Source: Cephalotrichum gorgonifer (taxonomy: Eukaryota > Ascomycota > Sordariomycetes > Microascales > Microascaceae). Taken from it: a DNA stretch of 64,000 nt. Below the pieces are notes generated by a model. It made no database searches. It was not told where the DNA came from and saw only the letters and a list, made by a program, of their open reading frames with translations. Made by a program: the position numbers and the translations under genes. This document shows positions 34,667 through 45,061 of this stretch, piece by piece. Where the stretch lies: positions 830,459 to 894,458 of the forward strand of contig ONZQ02000011.1 in assembly GCA_900312665.1 (NCBI GenBank). Reading direction: 5' to 3'. Each line of letters begins with the position of its first letter. The first letter of the stretch is position 1.

Positions 34667-35428
34667 TTTGATATTGTGATATCCAAAAACAAATATTTTG
34701 CGAAATTGATGGATAAGAGTAGCCACTCTCGATGAGATGCGGTTACCGTGAATCTGAGGAATGGTGGGGGATGACGCGGATCGACGTGACAGCGAGAACA
34801 CACGAAAGTCAGGATCTAACACGAAGTCACGTGACTCTCTGTTCGAAGCTCCACCCAAGTCAAAGTGAAGAAGGACAAGCAGCTTCCCGTGCCGACGGGT
34901 CGGTTTTGAGACACCTTCTAGTTCCATTTATTGCTTCCCTGCGAACCATCAGCATTTATTGTGCGGATAAAGCAATCCATCTTAAGCCCTGTATCGGGCT
35001 TGGAGGATAGCTCCGTTCCATCTCAAGACTGTCACGAGTAACAAACGAAGTAATGAAGCGTCTCTTGGAAGCATGCTTAGGTCTACCCCAAAGCCCAATT
35101 ATGCCAGTGATCGGTTGTATGAAACGCCAAAGATATCATAACATAGTCAAAGCATGGAGGCTATAGCGAGACAAGGCGATGGCAATTGAGTCTTGAGCGG
35201 TGTTGATACTGGAGTACATTTCTTTCATGGTAACCACAAGCTGTTGTGGGGTCGTACACTAACAATTAATTAGACCCCACTGCTTCCCCCAGCTGCGCCT
35301 GAATGCGGTATCATCCTGCCCCGCATCTGGCCTTCCGAGTTTCGTGTGTCTACTCCCAGCCTCAAGCTTCCGTCCGGGTGTTCGAAGCCAGCAGCACGAC
35401 TACCGTCAAGTCCGAACCTACTATTCCA
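34667..35428. promoter_or_regulatory. Divergent promoter, DUF2461 gene / capping protein alpha
   Basis: 762 nt between divergent starts. A perfect 12 bp palindrome AGTCACGTGACT lies at 34825-34836, about 160 nt from the DUF2461 start. No coding sequence seen. Confidence 0.5.
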
Positions 35429-36597
35429 ATGGAGCATCTCGACACCATTTCCTCTTTCGTGGAGGGAGCACCGCCGGGGGAGGTAGGTCCTCTCTAGCCC
35501 AATCCGGATGCATGCGCTGATTGAGCTCTTGTGCTGACGAGGCGTAGCTAGATGATGTCGTGGCCGGTACGAGTTCTAGCAGCACTCAAGACGAACGAAT
35601 CTAACTGTCGAACTCGCAGACATCAAGGCCCTCACGACACCCCAAGTTGTTTCCAATCTCGGCCCGGCGTTTGAGAAGTACAACGAGGAACAGTTTGCCA
35701 CGGTGAAGCTACCGGGTAGCAGCCAGCATGTGAGCATGAGCATCATCGAGGCGGGAAGAATCGGCAATAGAGGTGATGTTTCTGACGTGATATGCGAAGG
35801 TCATTATCAGCTTGCACAACGCCCTCGGCGGCGGGAGATACTACGACCCTGAGAGCGCGACGAGTTTCCAATTCGACCACGTCAAGCGAGTACGTCCGTC
35901 ACACATAGTCCCACCACTATAGCTTCGGCTCTAACATAACGCAGCAAGCCAGTGCGGCGCAGTCCCACGTCCTAGAAGGTGCACAGGCGGATCTCGTGTA
36001 TGCCGACCCTGATGTCCCCGATTCGCGATAGCAGCTGACCCCACGAGCAGGAACTCGACGTTGAAGGCCTTGAGTACATATGTCAAGGATCACTACCAGA
36101 ACGCCTCGTACGGAGCATATCCGATAGAGCACGACTCCAAGGTCGCAATCGTCATTGTCGCCAACAAATACAGCCCGAACAACTTCTGGTAGGCCACGCT
36201 CAACCCGGAAAGGAAGCACAGCTCTCATCTAACGCTGGGCGTTACTAGGAACGGCCGATGGAGGTCCCTTTACATATTCGACCCGTCCTCGGGTAGCCTC
36301 GAGGGCTCGATCAAAATCGACGTGCACTACTACGAGGATGGCAACGTTCGGCTCCTAACAGACAGGTCCTACACTGCGTCTGTCCCCTCGGGATCGGGAA
36401 GTGGGATCGCAAAGGAGATATCGGTGATAGAGAAGAAGTACCAGGAGGAGGTGAACAGGGCCTTCACCGGGCTGAGCGAGGGTGCCTTCAAGAGTCTCCG
36501 GAGGCAGCTGCCCGTGACGAGGCAGAAGATTGAGTGGGAGAAGATCACTAGCTACAGGTTAGGACAGGACATTGGTGGCGGCAGTTCGAGAAGATAG
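35429..36597 (+). CDS. F-actin-capping protein subunit alpha
   Basis: Seven exons: 35429-35482, 35548-35566 (19 nt micro-exon), 35620-35729, 35800-35889, 35945-35997, 36051-36188 and 36249-36597. All junctions keep frame, giving 270 aa, typical for the family. Recognisable segments are SSFVEGAPPGELDDVVADIK, NSTLKALSTYVKDHYQNASYG, VAIVIVANKYSPNNFWNGRW, KIDVHYYEDGNVRLLTD and FKSLRRQLPVTRQKIEWEK with the amphipathic actin-binding tail at the C-terminus. It forms a heterodimer with capping protein beta and blocks barbed ends of actin filaments, at cortical patches in fungi. The first codons MEHLDTISSF fit the known N-terminus. The micro-exon encodes LDDVVA. Confidence 0.94.
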
Positions 36598-37210
36598 GAT
36601 AGGGGTGTGACGCCCCTGTCCCCACCGGAATCATACTCCCGAAGCCCAGGCCGACACCACCACACCCGTCCTTGCCGCGGCAGTGCGGGCAATGCGGGGA
36701 ACCAACGGCAAATGTGAAATTCCTCCTCCTCTCTGGTCTCCTCCCACGCTAGTGGAGGCGAGGAGATATCTTAGTCAGCAGCCACTCTTGATTGCCACTG
36801 GATGTTAGCGGCGACAGCAAGGAAAAGGGTAATTTTCGTAGAAATCAAAGGAACATGATTGGCCCACTCGCCCCTGTTCACCTAAACTTAGCTCTCTACA
36901 GAAGTATCAGCCACGTACTTCGTACCTGGACCGGGGTTATCAGCGAGACTAATTTCTCGGGAGACGGAACCGACTCCACCCGCGCCGTTCGACTTTTTGC
37001 TATTACTTCTATTGCTTGAAGGGTCCCCATCCAGCTGACGTTTTTCTCTCGCTTTCCTCCCCCCCCTTTCCTCGTTGCCGCAGTTCAATTTACTCGTACG
37101 ACCGATCGACCTACCTGGGCCGCTTCCAAACCCGCTCCGTATCAATCAGAATACCGAACTCAGCCGCCGTTGTCCCATTCCTCGACGACCTCAACAAAAA
37201 CACCGCCATA
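36598..37210. promoter_or_regulatory. Intergenic region upstream of cytochrome b5
   Basis: 613 nt between tandem genes. It carries the capping-protein 3' UTR and the cytochrome b5 promoter; the last 150 nt is C/T-rich with long pyrimidine runs. No TATA element is clear. Confidence 0.45.
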
Positions 37211-37819
37211 ATGTCTGAGTTCACCTACCAGCAAGTTGCCGAGCACAACACCAAGGACGACCTGTACATGGTCATCCACGACAAGGTCTACAACGTTAGC
37301 AAGTTCGTTGACGAGCACCCGTAAGTCTTTCCTTTTCTCTCTCCCTCTTCTTCCCCTCTCAGTTTTCGTCCCTAGGAAATCGTGCTTGTCGGTCTCGCTT
37401 CAAATCGCTGACATGGAACATGGATAGTGGTGGCGAGGAGGTTATTCTTGATGTCGCGGGCCAGGACGGTACGGAGGCCTTCGAGGATGTCGGCCACAGC
37501 GACGAGGCCAGGGAACTTCTGGGGCCCCTCCTCGTTGGTACCCTGAAGCGCAGCGTGAGCAACTTCCTCTCCCCCCCCCCTTTACGGTTCCCCCCTCCCT
37601 CGGGGGGCTACGCTTGTCCGTGCGCGACGACTAACCGGATGTCCTTTTGTATAGCCTGGCGACCCCACCCCTAAGACCAACACTGGCAACAGCTCGGCGA
37701 GCGCCTCGGCTGACACCACGAGCTTCGGCATCGGCATGTACGCCGTCGTTGTCATCGGCGGTCTCATCTCGTTCTTCGGCTACCAGTACCTCCAGCAGCA
37801 GCAGGCTATCGCTGCTTAA
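37211..37819 (+). CDS. Cytochrome b5, microsomal tail-anchored type
   Basis: Exons 37211-37320, 37428-37554 and 37655-37819 give 133 aa. The heme-binding domain has the HPGG motif at residues 36-39 (axial ligand His36) and GHSDEA with second ligand His60. A Pro/Ser/Thr linker leads to a hydrophobic C-terminal anchor (about 102-125, GIGMYAVVVIGGLISFFGY) followed by QYLQQQQAIAA. This is the endoplasmic-reticulum form that passes electrons to fatty-acid desaturases, hydroxylases and P450s. The first intron breaks the HPGG codons, a common position. Gene order with capping protein alpha and TFIIE-beta is tandem. Confidence 0.96.
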
Positions 37820-38934
37820 GCGGATGTGTCTGGGGCAGAAGTCACGTCATCTCGCGCGAGGCAAATGTAGAAAGCAGCCCGACCCCGGGCCTCTTTTCTA
37901 CTTCTTCTTCGCGTGGTAGCAGCGTCAGAAATTTGGAGAGAGAGTTAAGCTTTTCTTTTTTTTGGACGACACACTTTTGTTTGTTGTGGTTGTGGTTTGA
38001 TATCAACGGGCGCATATTTTTCACACGAGTCTCTCACACTCTGGCTGGCGAACTTGTTTAGATGGTGGTTAGGAATTCTTTGGACTGGAATGGACGAGGG
38101 GCACACCCTGCAAGGTTATGTAGGGAGCCCTGCGCCCGAAGGACATGATTGTCGACCATGATAGAAGGGGCCGGACGATGGTCTGGGTTAATACAAAGGA
38201 ATGAATAGTTTAATGTCTCCTCCGACTAACTAATATCCTGTCCCAATGTGCTCCCTCTTTGAGTTCGCTTCTTGCTAGAAAATGCTTCAGTACAGTGTAT
38301 AGGCATATCTATTCCGACATCCGGCGTGCCTGGACACTGGACAGGGTCTCGGAGAAGCGCGCCAGAATAGGAGATGTCACTTCAATCACTTCACTACAGC
38401 GTCCATAGCCTGCCTGTCATATGCCAGATATTGTATAAACTAGAATTTGTCTGAGATCCTTCGTCTAATCTTACCAATCACCAGTGAAGTATTTTCCTTG
38501 ATAAGTACAATGTACATATTTAATCCACTGCGATCCCCAAACCTTAATATGCGAGCAACTCACTCACCTGTAAGGGGATCTCAGCGTATCACGTGATGAT
38601 ACAGGTGGCCCCAAGCTCCACCTCCAGATGAGAAAAGGCAGCAAGGGACGGACGCCTTCGATGCTTTCCAACGAAAGCCCGGACGCCTTACTTGTCGCTT
38701 GCAGCGTCCCTACCCCCCAGCGCAACCCAACCCAGCAGGTTTCCCTCGGGAAATCTTCAGCCGGCGCCAGCAGCCGATTCCACTGCCCAATCCAACGACG
38801 CACCCTGCCCCTGCCGTCTCCGATCGGAAGACGCTAGAAGCCTAGCTTACCAGCGAGTTCACACCGAGCGCCGACGTCCGACGTCACCGTCTCGATCACC
38901 CCGACGAGGGGGGACGACGAACGACGCTTCCAAC
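37820..38934. promoter_or_regulatory. Intergenic region upstream of TFIIE-beta
   Basis: 1115 nt between tandem genes. A palindrome ATCACGTGAT is at 38588-38597, about 340 nt before the TFIIE-beta start. An upstream in-frame open stretch begins at about 38692 but has no family support. No other gene seen. Confidence 0.45.
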
Positions 38935-39858
38935 ATGTCCTCCTCATACCTAGAGAGCCAGAGGGCGGCCTTCAAGGGCGCCCTCAACTCCGCGGCCTCC
39001 AAGATCTCGAACAAGAAGTCCATAACCTCGCCCAGCCCGTCCATCGGATCGACGGCCTCGCGGGACAAGGAGGCAGCGACGACGGCCGCCTCGGGGGCCG
39101 TGACCCCCGCGGAGGGGACGACGAAGCGGAAGCGGAACGACACGACGGTGTACTCGCAGCCCGAGAACACCGGGTTCGGCGACCAGATCGGCACGCAGAT
39201 GCACTTCGCGCTGTCGTACCTGCGCGAGAAGAACGGCGCCAAGACGCTCGACGACGTGCTGGGCCACCTGAGCCTCGTCAAGCAGCCGGACGAGTACAAG
39301 GAGACGGTGGCGGAGATGCTGAGGCGGCACCCGCGCGTGGACTTCATCCCGCAGCCGGACCTGACGGAGCAGACGTGGAGGGTGGGCCGGTACGCATACC
39401 GCCCCGTCATCGCCGGCGTCAAGGACAAGACGAGCCTGATCGCGTACCTGCAGGCGCGCAAGGACGCCTCGGGCGTGGCGGTCAAGGACCTGAAGGACGG
39501 GTGGCCGGACTGCGAGCCGGCGCTGGCGTCGCTCGAGAAGGCCCACAAGATCCTCGTCATACGCACAAAGAAGGAGGGGAACCCGAAGCACGTGTACCTC
39601 GACGACGCCTCGCTGTCGGTCGCCATCGACGACGAGTTTAAGAACATGTGGCTCAGGGTCCCCATACCCAAGTCCGAGGACCTGCCGAGGAAGCTGACCG
39701 CCGTCGGACAGAAGCCCACGAGCGAGGACCCGACCGGGGGCGTCAGCACTGTTGTGAAGCCGAAGCAGCAGAAGAAGAGGGCAACCAAGAAGTCCGGCAA
39801 TGTTACGAACAAGCACATGGAGGGTGTCCTGAAAGATTTCAGCCACCTCAAGAGGTAA
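38935..39858 (+). CDS. General transcription factor TFIIE subunit beta (TFA2 type)
   Basis: Single exon of 307 aa from ATG at 38935. It starts MSSSYLESQRAAFKGALNSA and has a disordered Ser/Thr/Ala-rich N-terminus. Two winged-helix modules follow: about 85-160 (FALSYLREKNGAKTLDDVLG, then LLRRHPRVDFIPQPDLTE-like sequence) and about 160-220 (TWRVGRYAYRPVIAGVKDKT, YLQARKDASGVAVKDL). The C-terminal part is basic (KPKQQKKRATKKSGNVTNKH) and ends in LKDFSHLKR. TFIIE-beta helps recruit and control TFIIH at RNA polymerase II promoters. Upstream in-frame sequence reaches another possible start at 38692, but the conserved protein begins at 38935. The gene converges with the C2H2 factor. Confidence 0.93.
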   Translation: MSSSYLESQRAAFKGALNSAASKISNKKSITSPSPSIGSTASRDKEAATTAASGAVTPAEGTTKRKRNDTTVYSQPENTGFGDQIGTQMHFALSYLREKNGAKTLDDVLGHLSLVKQPDEYKETVAEMLRRHPRVDFIPQPDLTEQTWRVGRYAYRPVIAGVKDKTSLIAYLQARKDASGVAVKDLKDGWPDCEPALASLEKAHKILVIRTKKEGNPKHVYLDDASLSVAIDDEFKNMWLRVPIPKSEDLPRKLTAVGQKPTSEDPTGGVSTVVKPKQQKKRATKKSGNVTNKHMEGVLKDFSHLKR

Positions 39859-40957
39859 GGGTGTGTGTGTGTAAGGGAAGGCGAAAAGCTTGGGAATGGG
39901 ACGGGCATACTTTTATCGAACAGCGTTACGGATCGGAGAAACCAGCGGCGTTAATGGATTAGACGACAGGGCGAAGGTAGCATCGCCCTTGTATTCTTAG
40001 AATGCTCTTAGGCTAGTTGCCTAGAGAACTCAGCGTGTCTTTTTACCCATATCTGAATCTTCGGACTGCCTTGTTGTAATGGTGAGAAACCCCACATACC
40101 CCTTGGAGACGACATCTCCGGGCGGACCAAGGTGAGAACGGACAACAACTTTGACCCTTGGAGTGACCCCTAGAGCCACACCGGACTTCCTAGGAACAAA
40201 GGCTCTTCAGAAGTGTACAGCCCAGGATACCCCTATCCCAGAACCACCACACGAGTACATGCACAAGGAACCAGTCACACATCATTATTGGATCGCTTCG
40301 GATACCCTGTGAGAAGAAAGTCTATATCTGCAAACGTTAAGAACCCCTCGTAGCTCGGGCTACTTTTACTCCCAGCCCCCCTTCCCATTCCCATTCTCTA
40401 TCTAACCCATTCCCAGTCGACAAATGAAACGCTCGGGGAAACCCGTCTCCAATCCCCAAAGCCACTGCCTCTAATAAAGACATAAGCGAGGATCCCAAGA
40501 ACCGCGCGTAGTGTAGAGTGGTGATATTATAACCCGTCGCGTAGGAACTGAGGAAAAATAAATCGCAAATCCCAAACTCTGCGGGAGCACCAGGCTAATC
40601 ATTAAGGACGTATAGAGGCAGAACAAGATCTGCCCATCCCCTTGTACCACGCAATAAAAAAAGGAAATAAAACAAGAGCAGCACTCCCCATCATTCGCAT
40701 CTTAAACTAGGAAAAGATAAAAAAAAAAGGACAGCCATTGGAAGTACAGGGTATCGAGTTTGTTTGGTGGTTCGTCGTCGATCTAATTCGGAAAAGTCAA
40801 GACAAAGAAAAAATATAGGAGATAAAAAAAAAGCAAGAGAGTGCATGAACTGGGGCCAGCCCCGTGTATCGAGTGGCCGTCGTATACTTCGCCGGTCCGT
40901 CTCCAATACCGGGAATCAATTAAAGATGAAGAAGGAAAGGCGTTGGCATGCCTAACC
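39859..40957. other. Convergent 3' intergenic region (TFIIE-beta / C2H2 factor)
   Basis: 1.1 kb between convergent stops, containing A-rich runs near 40660-40840. No gene or RNA recognised. Confidence 0.55.
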
Positions 40958-42464
40958 TCACGAGATCGGTACCATGTTTGGTTCCGTACTCTGCGGCCTC
41001 ATGACCTGGTTTGGGTGTGCATAGTAGAGCTGGCCCATGTTGTTGGCCGACGTCTGGTCCGGGTCGGGATACATGAATGGCGTGCCCGCGCTGTTCTGAG
41101 AAGGCGACACCGAGCGCGTTGGGGACAGACCCCCGTATGGCGTACCGAAGAATGTATCCGCGCTGGGCTCCAGGATGGGCGGGGGGTAGCTGGTCGGGTG
41201 TGACGTCGGCCGGATGGCGTTGTTGAACCCGCCCGATGAGGTCGATGTCGGGCTACCCGTGTGTAGGTCATTCCTAAGGTGGGCCGGCAGTGAGTTATTC
41301 GCAACGTACTGCTGGAACTCCCTCGGATGCCTCTCCATCGCAGACCCCTCCAGCTGGGAGCTGGGCGACATCGAAGCGTTTCTCTGGGCAGGCGATGGTG
41401 TCGTCACGGGCGATGCGTGGCTCGACAGCTGATCTGTGTCCGACTTCACTCTCGTGCCACTCATTCGCGACGCCAGTGCCGCCGCCGTTGCTGCAGCGGC
41501 TTCCTCTATCGTGCCAACATGTTGGTTCTGGTGCCTTGTCAGGGTAGTGCGGCGAGTAAACGTCTTTTGACAGTTGGCGTAAGGACATTTGTATGGCCGG
41601 CTGCCTAGGTGCGTGCGTCGGTGTCGTGCGAGGGAACTGCTGTCGCCGAAGGTCTAGGTTCGAGGGTATGCGGGTTAGCAAGGCAAGTTCATCATATTAG
41701 ACATCGAGAAGGGGTTGCGAAAAGAGGGTCTTACCCTTCCACATCGCTCGCACATATGCGGCTTCTCACCGGTATGTACCCGGTAGTGTACAGTCAGTGC
41801 AGAGCGCTGGATGAACTGTTTGCCGCAGTTGGGGAAGTCGCAGACATGAGGCCTGACTCCGGTATGGATACGTTCTGAAGATGCCAAGTCAGCCCAGTGC
41901 TTCCGCCGAGATTCACTCGAAAGTCATGTGCTTCTTACCATGTCGCGCCAGATCGCTGCGTCGGGCAAACCCTTTCCCGCACGTGCTACATGGGTAGGCC
42001 TTGGCTGGCCCTTGAGACCCAGCCGCCTGTTCGGCCGGCATCGGCTGAATCGTTTGGTTCCAGCTCCCGGGAAGAACACCTAGCTTGTAGTCGGCCTGAT
42101 GGTGCTGCGAGGCACCCGTCGGGTGCATGCCAGGAATGCTCATGGCGGGGGGGAGGTGCTGCTCGTGTGATTGGAGCATGGGCGTCGGCGATGGATAGGA
42201 ACGAGGCAGAGTGTCAGATATATCGCCGGGGCGGGGGGTCGAGTACCGCGAATGGGCGGATTGTATTGAGCCGTGGGGAGAGCCAGTTCGCTCGAGGGGA
42301 TCCGCCATGGACCTTGGGCCAGGGCCCAAGGGCAGAGGCAACTGGTCGGGAGAATGCATGGAAGGGATTGTTTGTTGTTGGAAGTTAGAATTCGTGACGT
42401 CGCCGTTCGCATTTACGAGCATGTCGATGCCCATAACTTCGGTCGATGCCGTATTAGGTCTCAT
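40958..42464 (-). CDS. C2H2 zinc-finger transcription factor (AZF1-like, four fingers)
   Basis: Exons 41939-42464, 41735-41874 and 40958-41653 give 453 aa. Four consecutive C2H2 fingers are visible: C159/C162-H175/H179, C187/C192-H205/H209, C217/C220-H233/H237 and C245/C250-H263/H267, with linkers TGVRP, TGEKP and LGSRP. The introns sit inside the finger array. The N-terminus is Pro/Gln/Ser-rich (MSIPGMHPTGASQHHQ), and after finger 4 an Ala-rich helix and Ser/Thr/Pro-rich tail ending MVPIS. This layout is seen in AZF1/CON7-like nuclear activators of fungi; the specific targets are unknown. The start at 42464 is the first ATG of the frame. A very long empty region lies upstream. Confidence 0.88.
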
Positions 42465-44951
42465 CTTAATCGAGGAGTGGCGATATAGGGAGGGCGGAAG
42501 CAGCTTCGCTACCTAGGCCCAGAGATGCGAAGATAACCGACGTTTAATATGATCTACAGTCGAGATATACGTTAGTCTGCCTGCTCTCCAAACGGAGCAT
42601 GCATACGGGACAAGGCGGCGCACACAAGGTTGCGCAGCGAAGCATGCAGGGTGTCGACCGTCAAATAACTCACCTCCTGAGAAACGAGTGGCAGTGGGTT
42701 GGGTCGGGTTGTGCGAGACGCGCCGATCTATCGCAGCTATGTCGAGGCGAAAAATTGGTGCATGGAGACTCGATGGAGTGTCGGAATCAAGGTAGAATCG
42801 TCGCCTCGCTCAAAGGAGCGATGTTGTCGATGTCGGGTGTCGCGGTGTGTCGAGTTCAAATGATGACGTTCGGGCTCGAGCGTCAGGGGACCAACTAACG
42901 TGATGACCCAGTGGGCTGGACGCGCAGAGCGAGAAAAAAAAACTGGGGGTGGAAGGATGTGGGTGCACGACCGATTCTGTCACGAGTCGGGAATTAGTTT
43001 GTGGCGACACTCGGTAAACAGTAGCAATAAAGGTTCAGTTGGAAGTCCCCGAGCAGCAGACGCGCGCTCCAAATGGTGCCAGGATGTCGGGAAAAAAGAT
43101 GCAGGATTGAGTCTCGCGGTGTTTGTTTGCTCTCAAGGAGAGAAAAATACTTTGTGGTGGGTGTAGTAAGGGGGGAGGGAGGCCGTCAAGCCAACCATTG
43201 GTGGTGGTGCTAGTTAGGCGGGATGTATCTTTTAAGTGCTGGGCCAGTCAAGTATACAATGCCCGAAGAAGCACATTGTGACTGGAGAGGCGGGATGGAT
43301 GACAAGCCACAGCTAGCTGGGGCTAAATCCGGAATTAAGGAAAGTAAGAGTAGAGAAACAAACATGAATAATAATGGAGTAGTAAGACGGGAAGGAAAGC
43401 ATGTGGTTTTCTGGGGGGAAAGGAAGCAGCACCCCGCGATTCCTATTCTCGCACCATGGTTCAAAAGAAGGAACGGAAGGTACGAACCTGGTTCTATCCA
43501 AGCAAGAAAGCAGGACAGAGCTATCCGATCACTCGACAAGCTCCTGCCAGAAGAAGTGTCTAGAGGACTTTGATGACTGGAAGCTCGCACAGTTCTTCTG
43601 ATCTGGAGATCTAGAGAAACCCGGTGCCGACTTTCTGAGCCTGGTTGTGTAGCCTTGATCCTTCACCTGCGTACCAGAAGCGAGAGTGCGTGCGGACTGT
43701 CGTACGGTAACCGAACTCGAGTAAGGATGATGGCGGTACCTGGGAAAGCGCGTCGGACTCGATTACGGAGGTTTGTGTTCGAGTTGATATCGTGTCCTGA
43801 CGACTATTGTTGTGAGCGCACCAGAAAGTTAGGTATGTATGTGTGTATTCGAGGCGTTCTAGCAAAGACCAAGCTGAAAGAAAAAGTATTGCGAGACAAG
43901 GGTTGTAGCAAGGTTCTTGGGAAGGTGGATGGGTGGTTGGTTACGAAGGTACGAAAGAAGAAGCAGAAGGAGGTCAAGCAGGGGACGAGGTGAAGTGGGC
44001 AGCAGCAGGCCTTTTCTTCAGGTCGAAACAACGGGAGACCTGAACATGTTATTCTTGGGAGTCAAGCTTGAGATGGTCAAGGGTATGGAATTATGGACCG
44101 TTCCCTACCCCCCCCCCCCTGCTCCTACACAATCCTTGCTCACTGACCAGGGATTGTGACAGTGTCGGGGCCTGGGAGTCGCGACTGTACCCTTAGTGTG
44201 ACACTGGGATTCTGGGGGAGGATAGTATCCTCCGGGTGGGTGTGGCCGGGGTTTGGGAGTGGAAAAACCAGGGGGGACGGTGGCCCCACCTCGTCTGAAG
44301 TCGCCCATCCTTCCATTCTTCGTTCTTTCCTCCTTCTAGTCTTCTATCTCTCTCACAGCTCGGACCCACTGGTCTTTGCGGAGGCCCCCTGGCCCTGGAC
44401 GACAAGGGTGAGCGCGACAGACGTGGTGGTAACCGGAAGTCGCGAGGGCGCTAGTCCCCATCACCAATCTCACCAAAACCCGCCAGAACGGGGCGAGAGG
44501 ACCAAGAGAGGGGCCCGTGGAAGGTTTGGTGGAAGGAGCAAGGAACAAACGGAGTAGTATGGACGTAGGTGCCATCCCTGGAGCCACAAGCCCTGTCTCC
44601 GTCATCTAGTTCTCACCCATTTTAAGATTGCGGATTTATCGTGAGGCCAGGGCTGATGCTACCGCATGAGTACCTCCCCCTGCTCGAGGGCTTCCAGAAG
44701 GTAGGCCAGAAGAAAGTAGGGTGGTATTTCTCGGAGCCACCGTGAACTCCCCTGTTCCCCCTTGCCTCCCCAAGCGGCTCGGATTGGACAGGGCAAATGA
44801 AAGAGGTTACTGCCCTAGAAGCAAGGTGGTGTTATTCTCCCGCTGAACTTGAGAGATCGGAACCAAGCCAGACAAAGCGTGGAACCTTGGGGCACCTGAG
44901 CGGGTCGTTGTTTACTCGTACGATGGCAGGAGGGAAGCCTCATCAGCGGTC
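42465..44951. promoter_or_regulatory. Gene-free upstream region of the C2H2 factor, proximal part
   Basis: About 2.5 kb with no convincing gene on either strand. It includes purine-rich and AT-poor tracts and C/G runs such as CCCCCCCCCC near 44108-44117. Probably leader, 5' UTR introns and promoter of the C2H2 factor, by position only. Confidence 0.45.
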
Positions 44952-45041
44952 TTTTTACTTTTTTTTTTTTTTTTTTAGTTTTTTTTTTTTTTTTAGGGTT
45001 TTTTTTTTTTTTTAGGGGGGGTTTTTTTTTAGGGGGGGGGG
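44952..45041. repeat. Homopolymer T/G block beside an assembly gap
   Basis: Long T runs separated by AGGG to AGGGGGGGGG. The words look like TTTAGGG with stretched homopolymers, so either a degraded telomere-like array or sequencing error next to the gap. The exact run lengths cannot be trusted. Confidence 0.8.
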
Positions 45042-45061
45042 NNNNNNNNNNNNNNNNNNNN
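45042..45061. other. Assembly gap, 20 N
   Basis: Twenty N characters directly after the T/G homopolymer block, so the true distance across the join is unknown. Confidence 0.99.
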
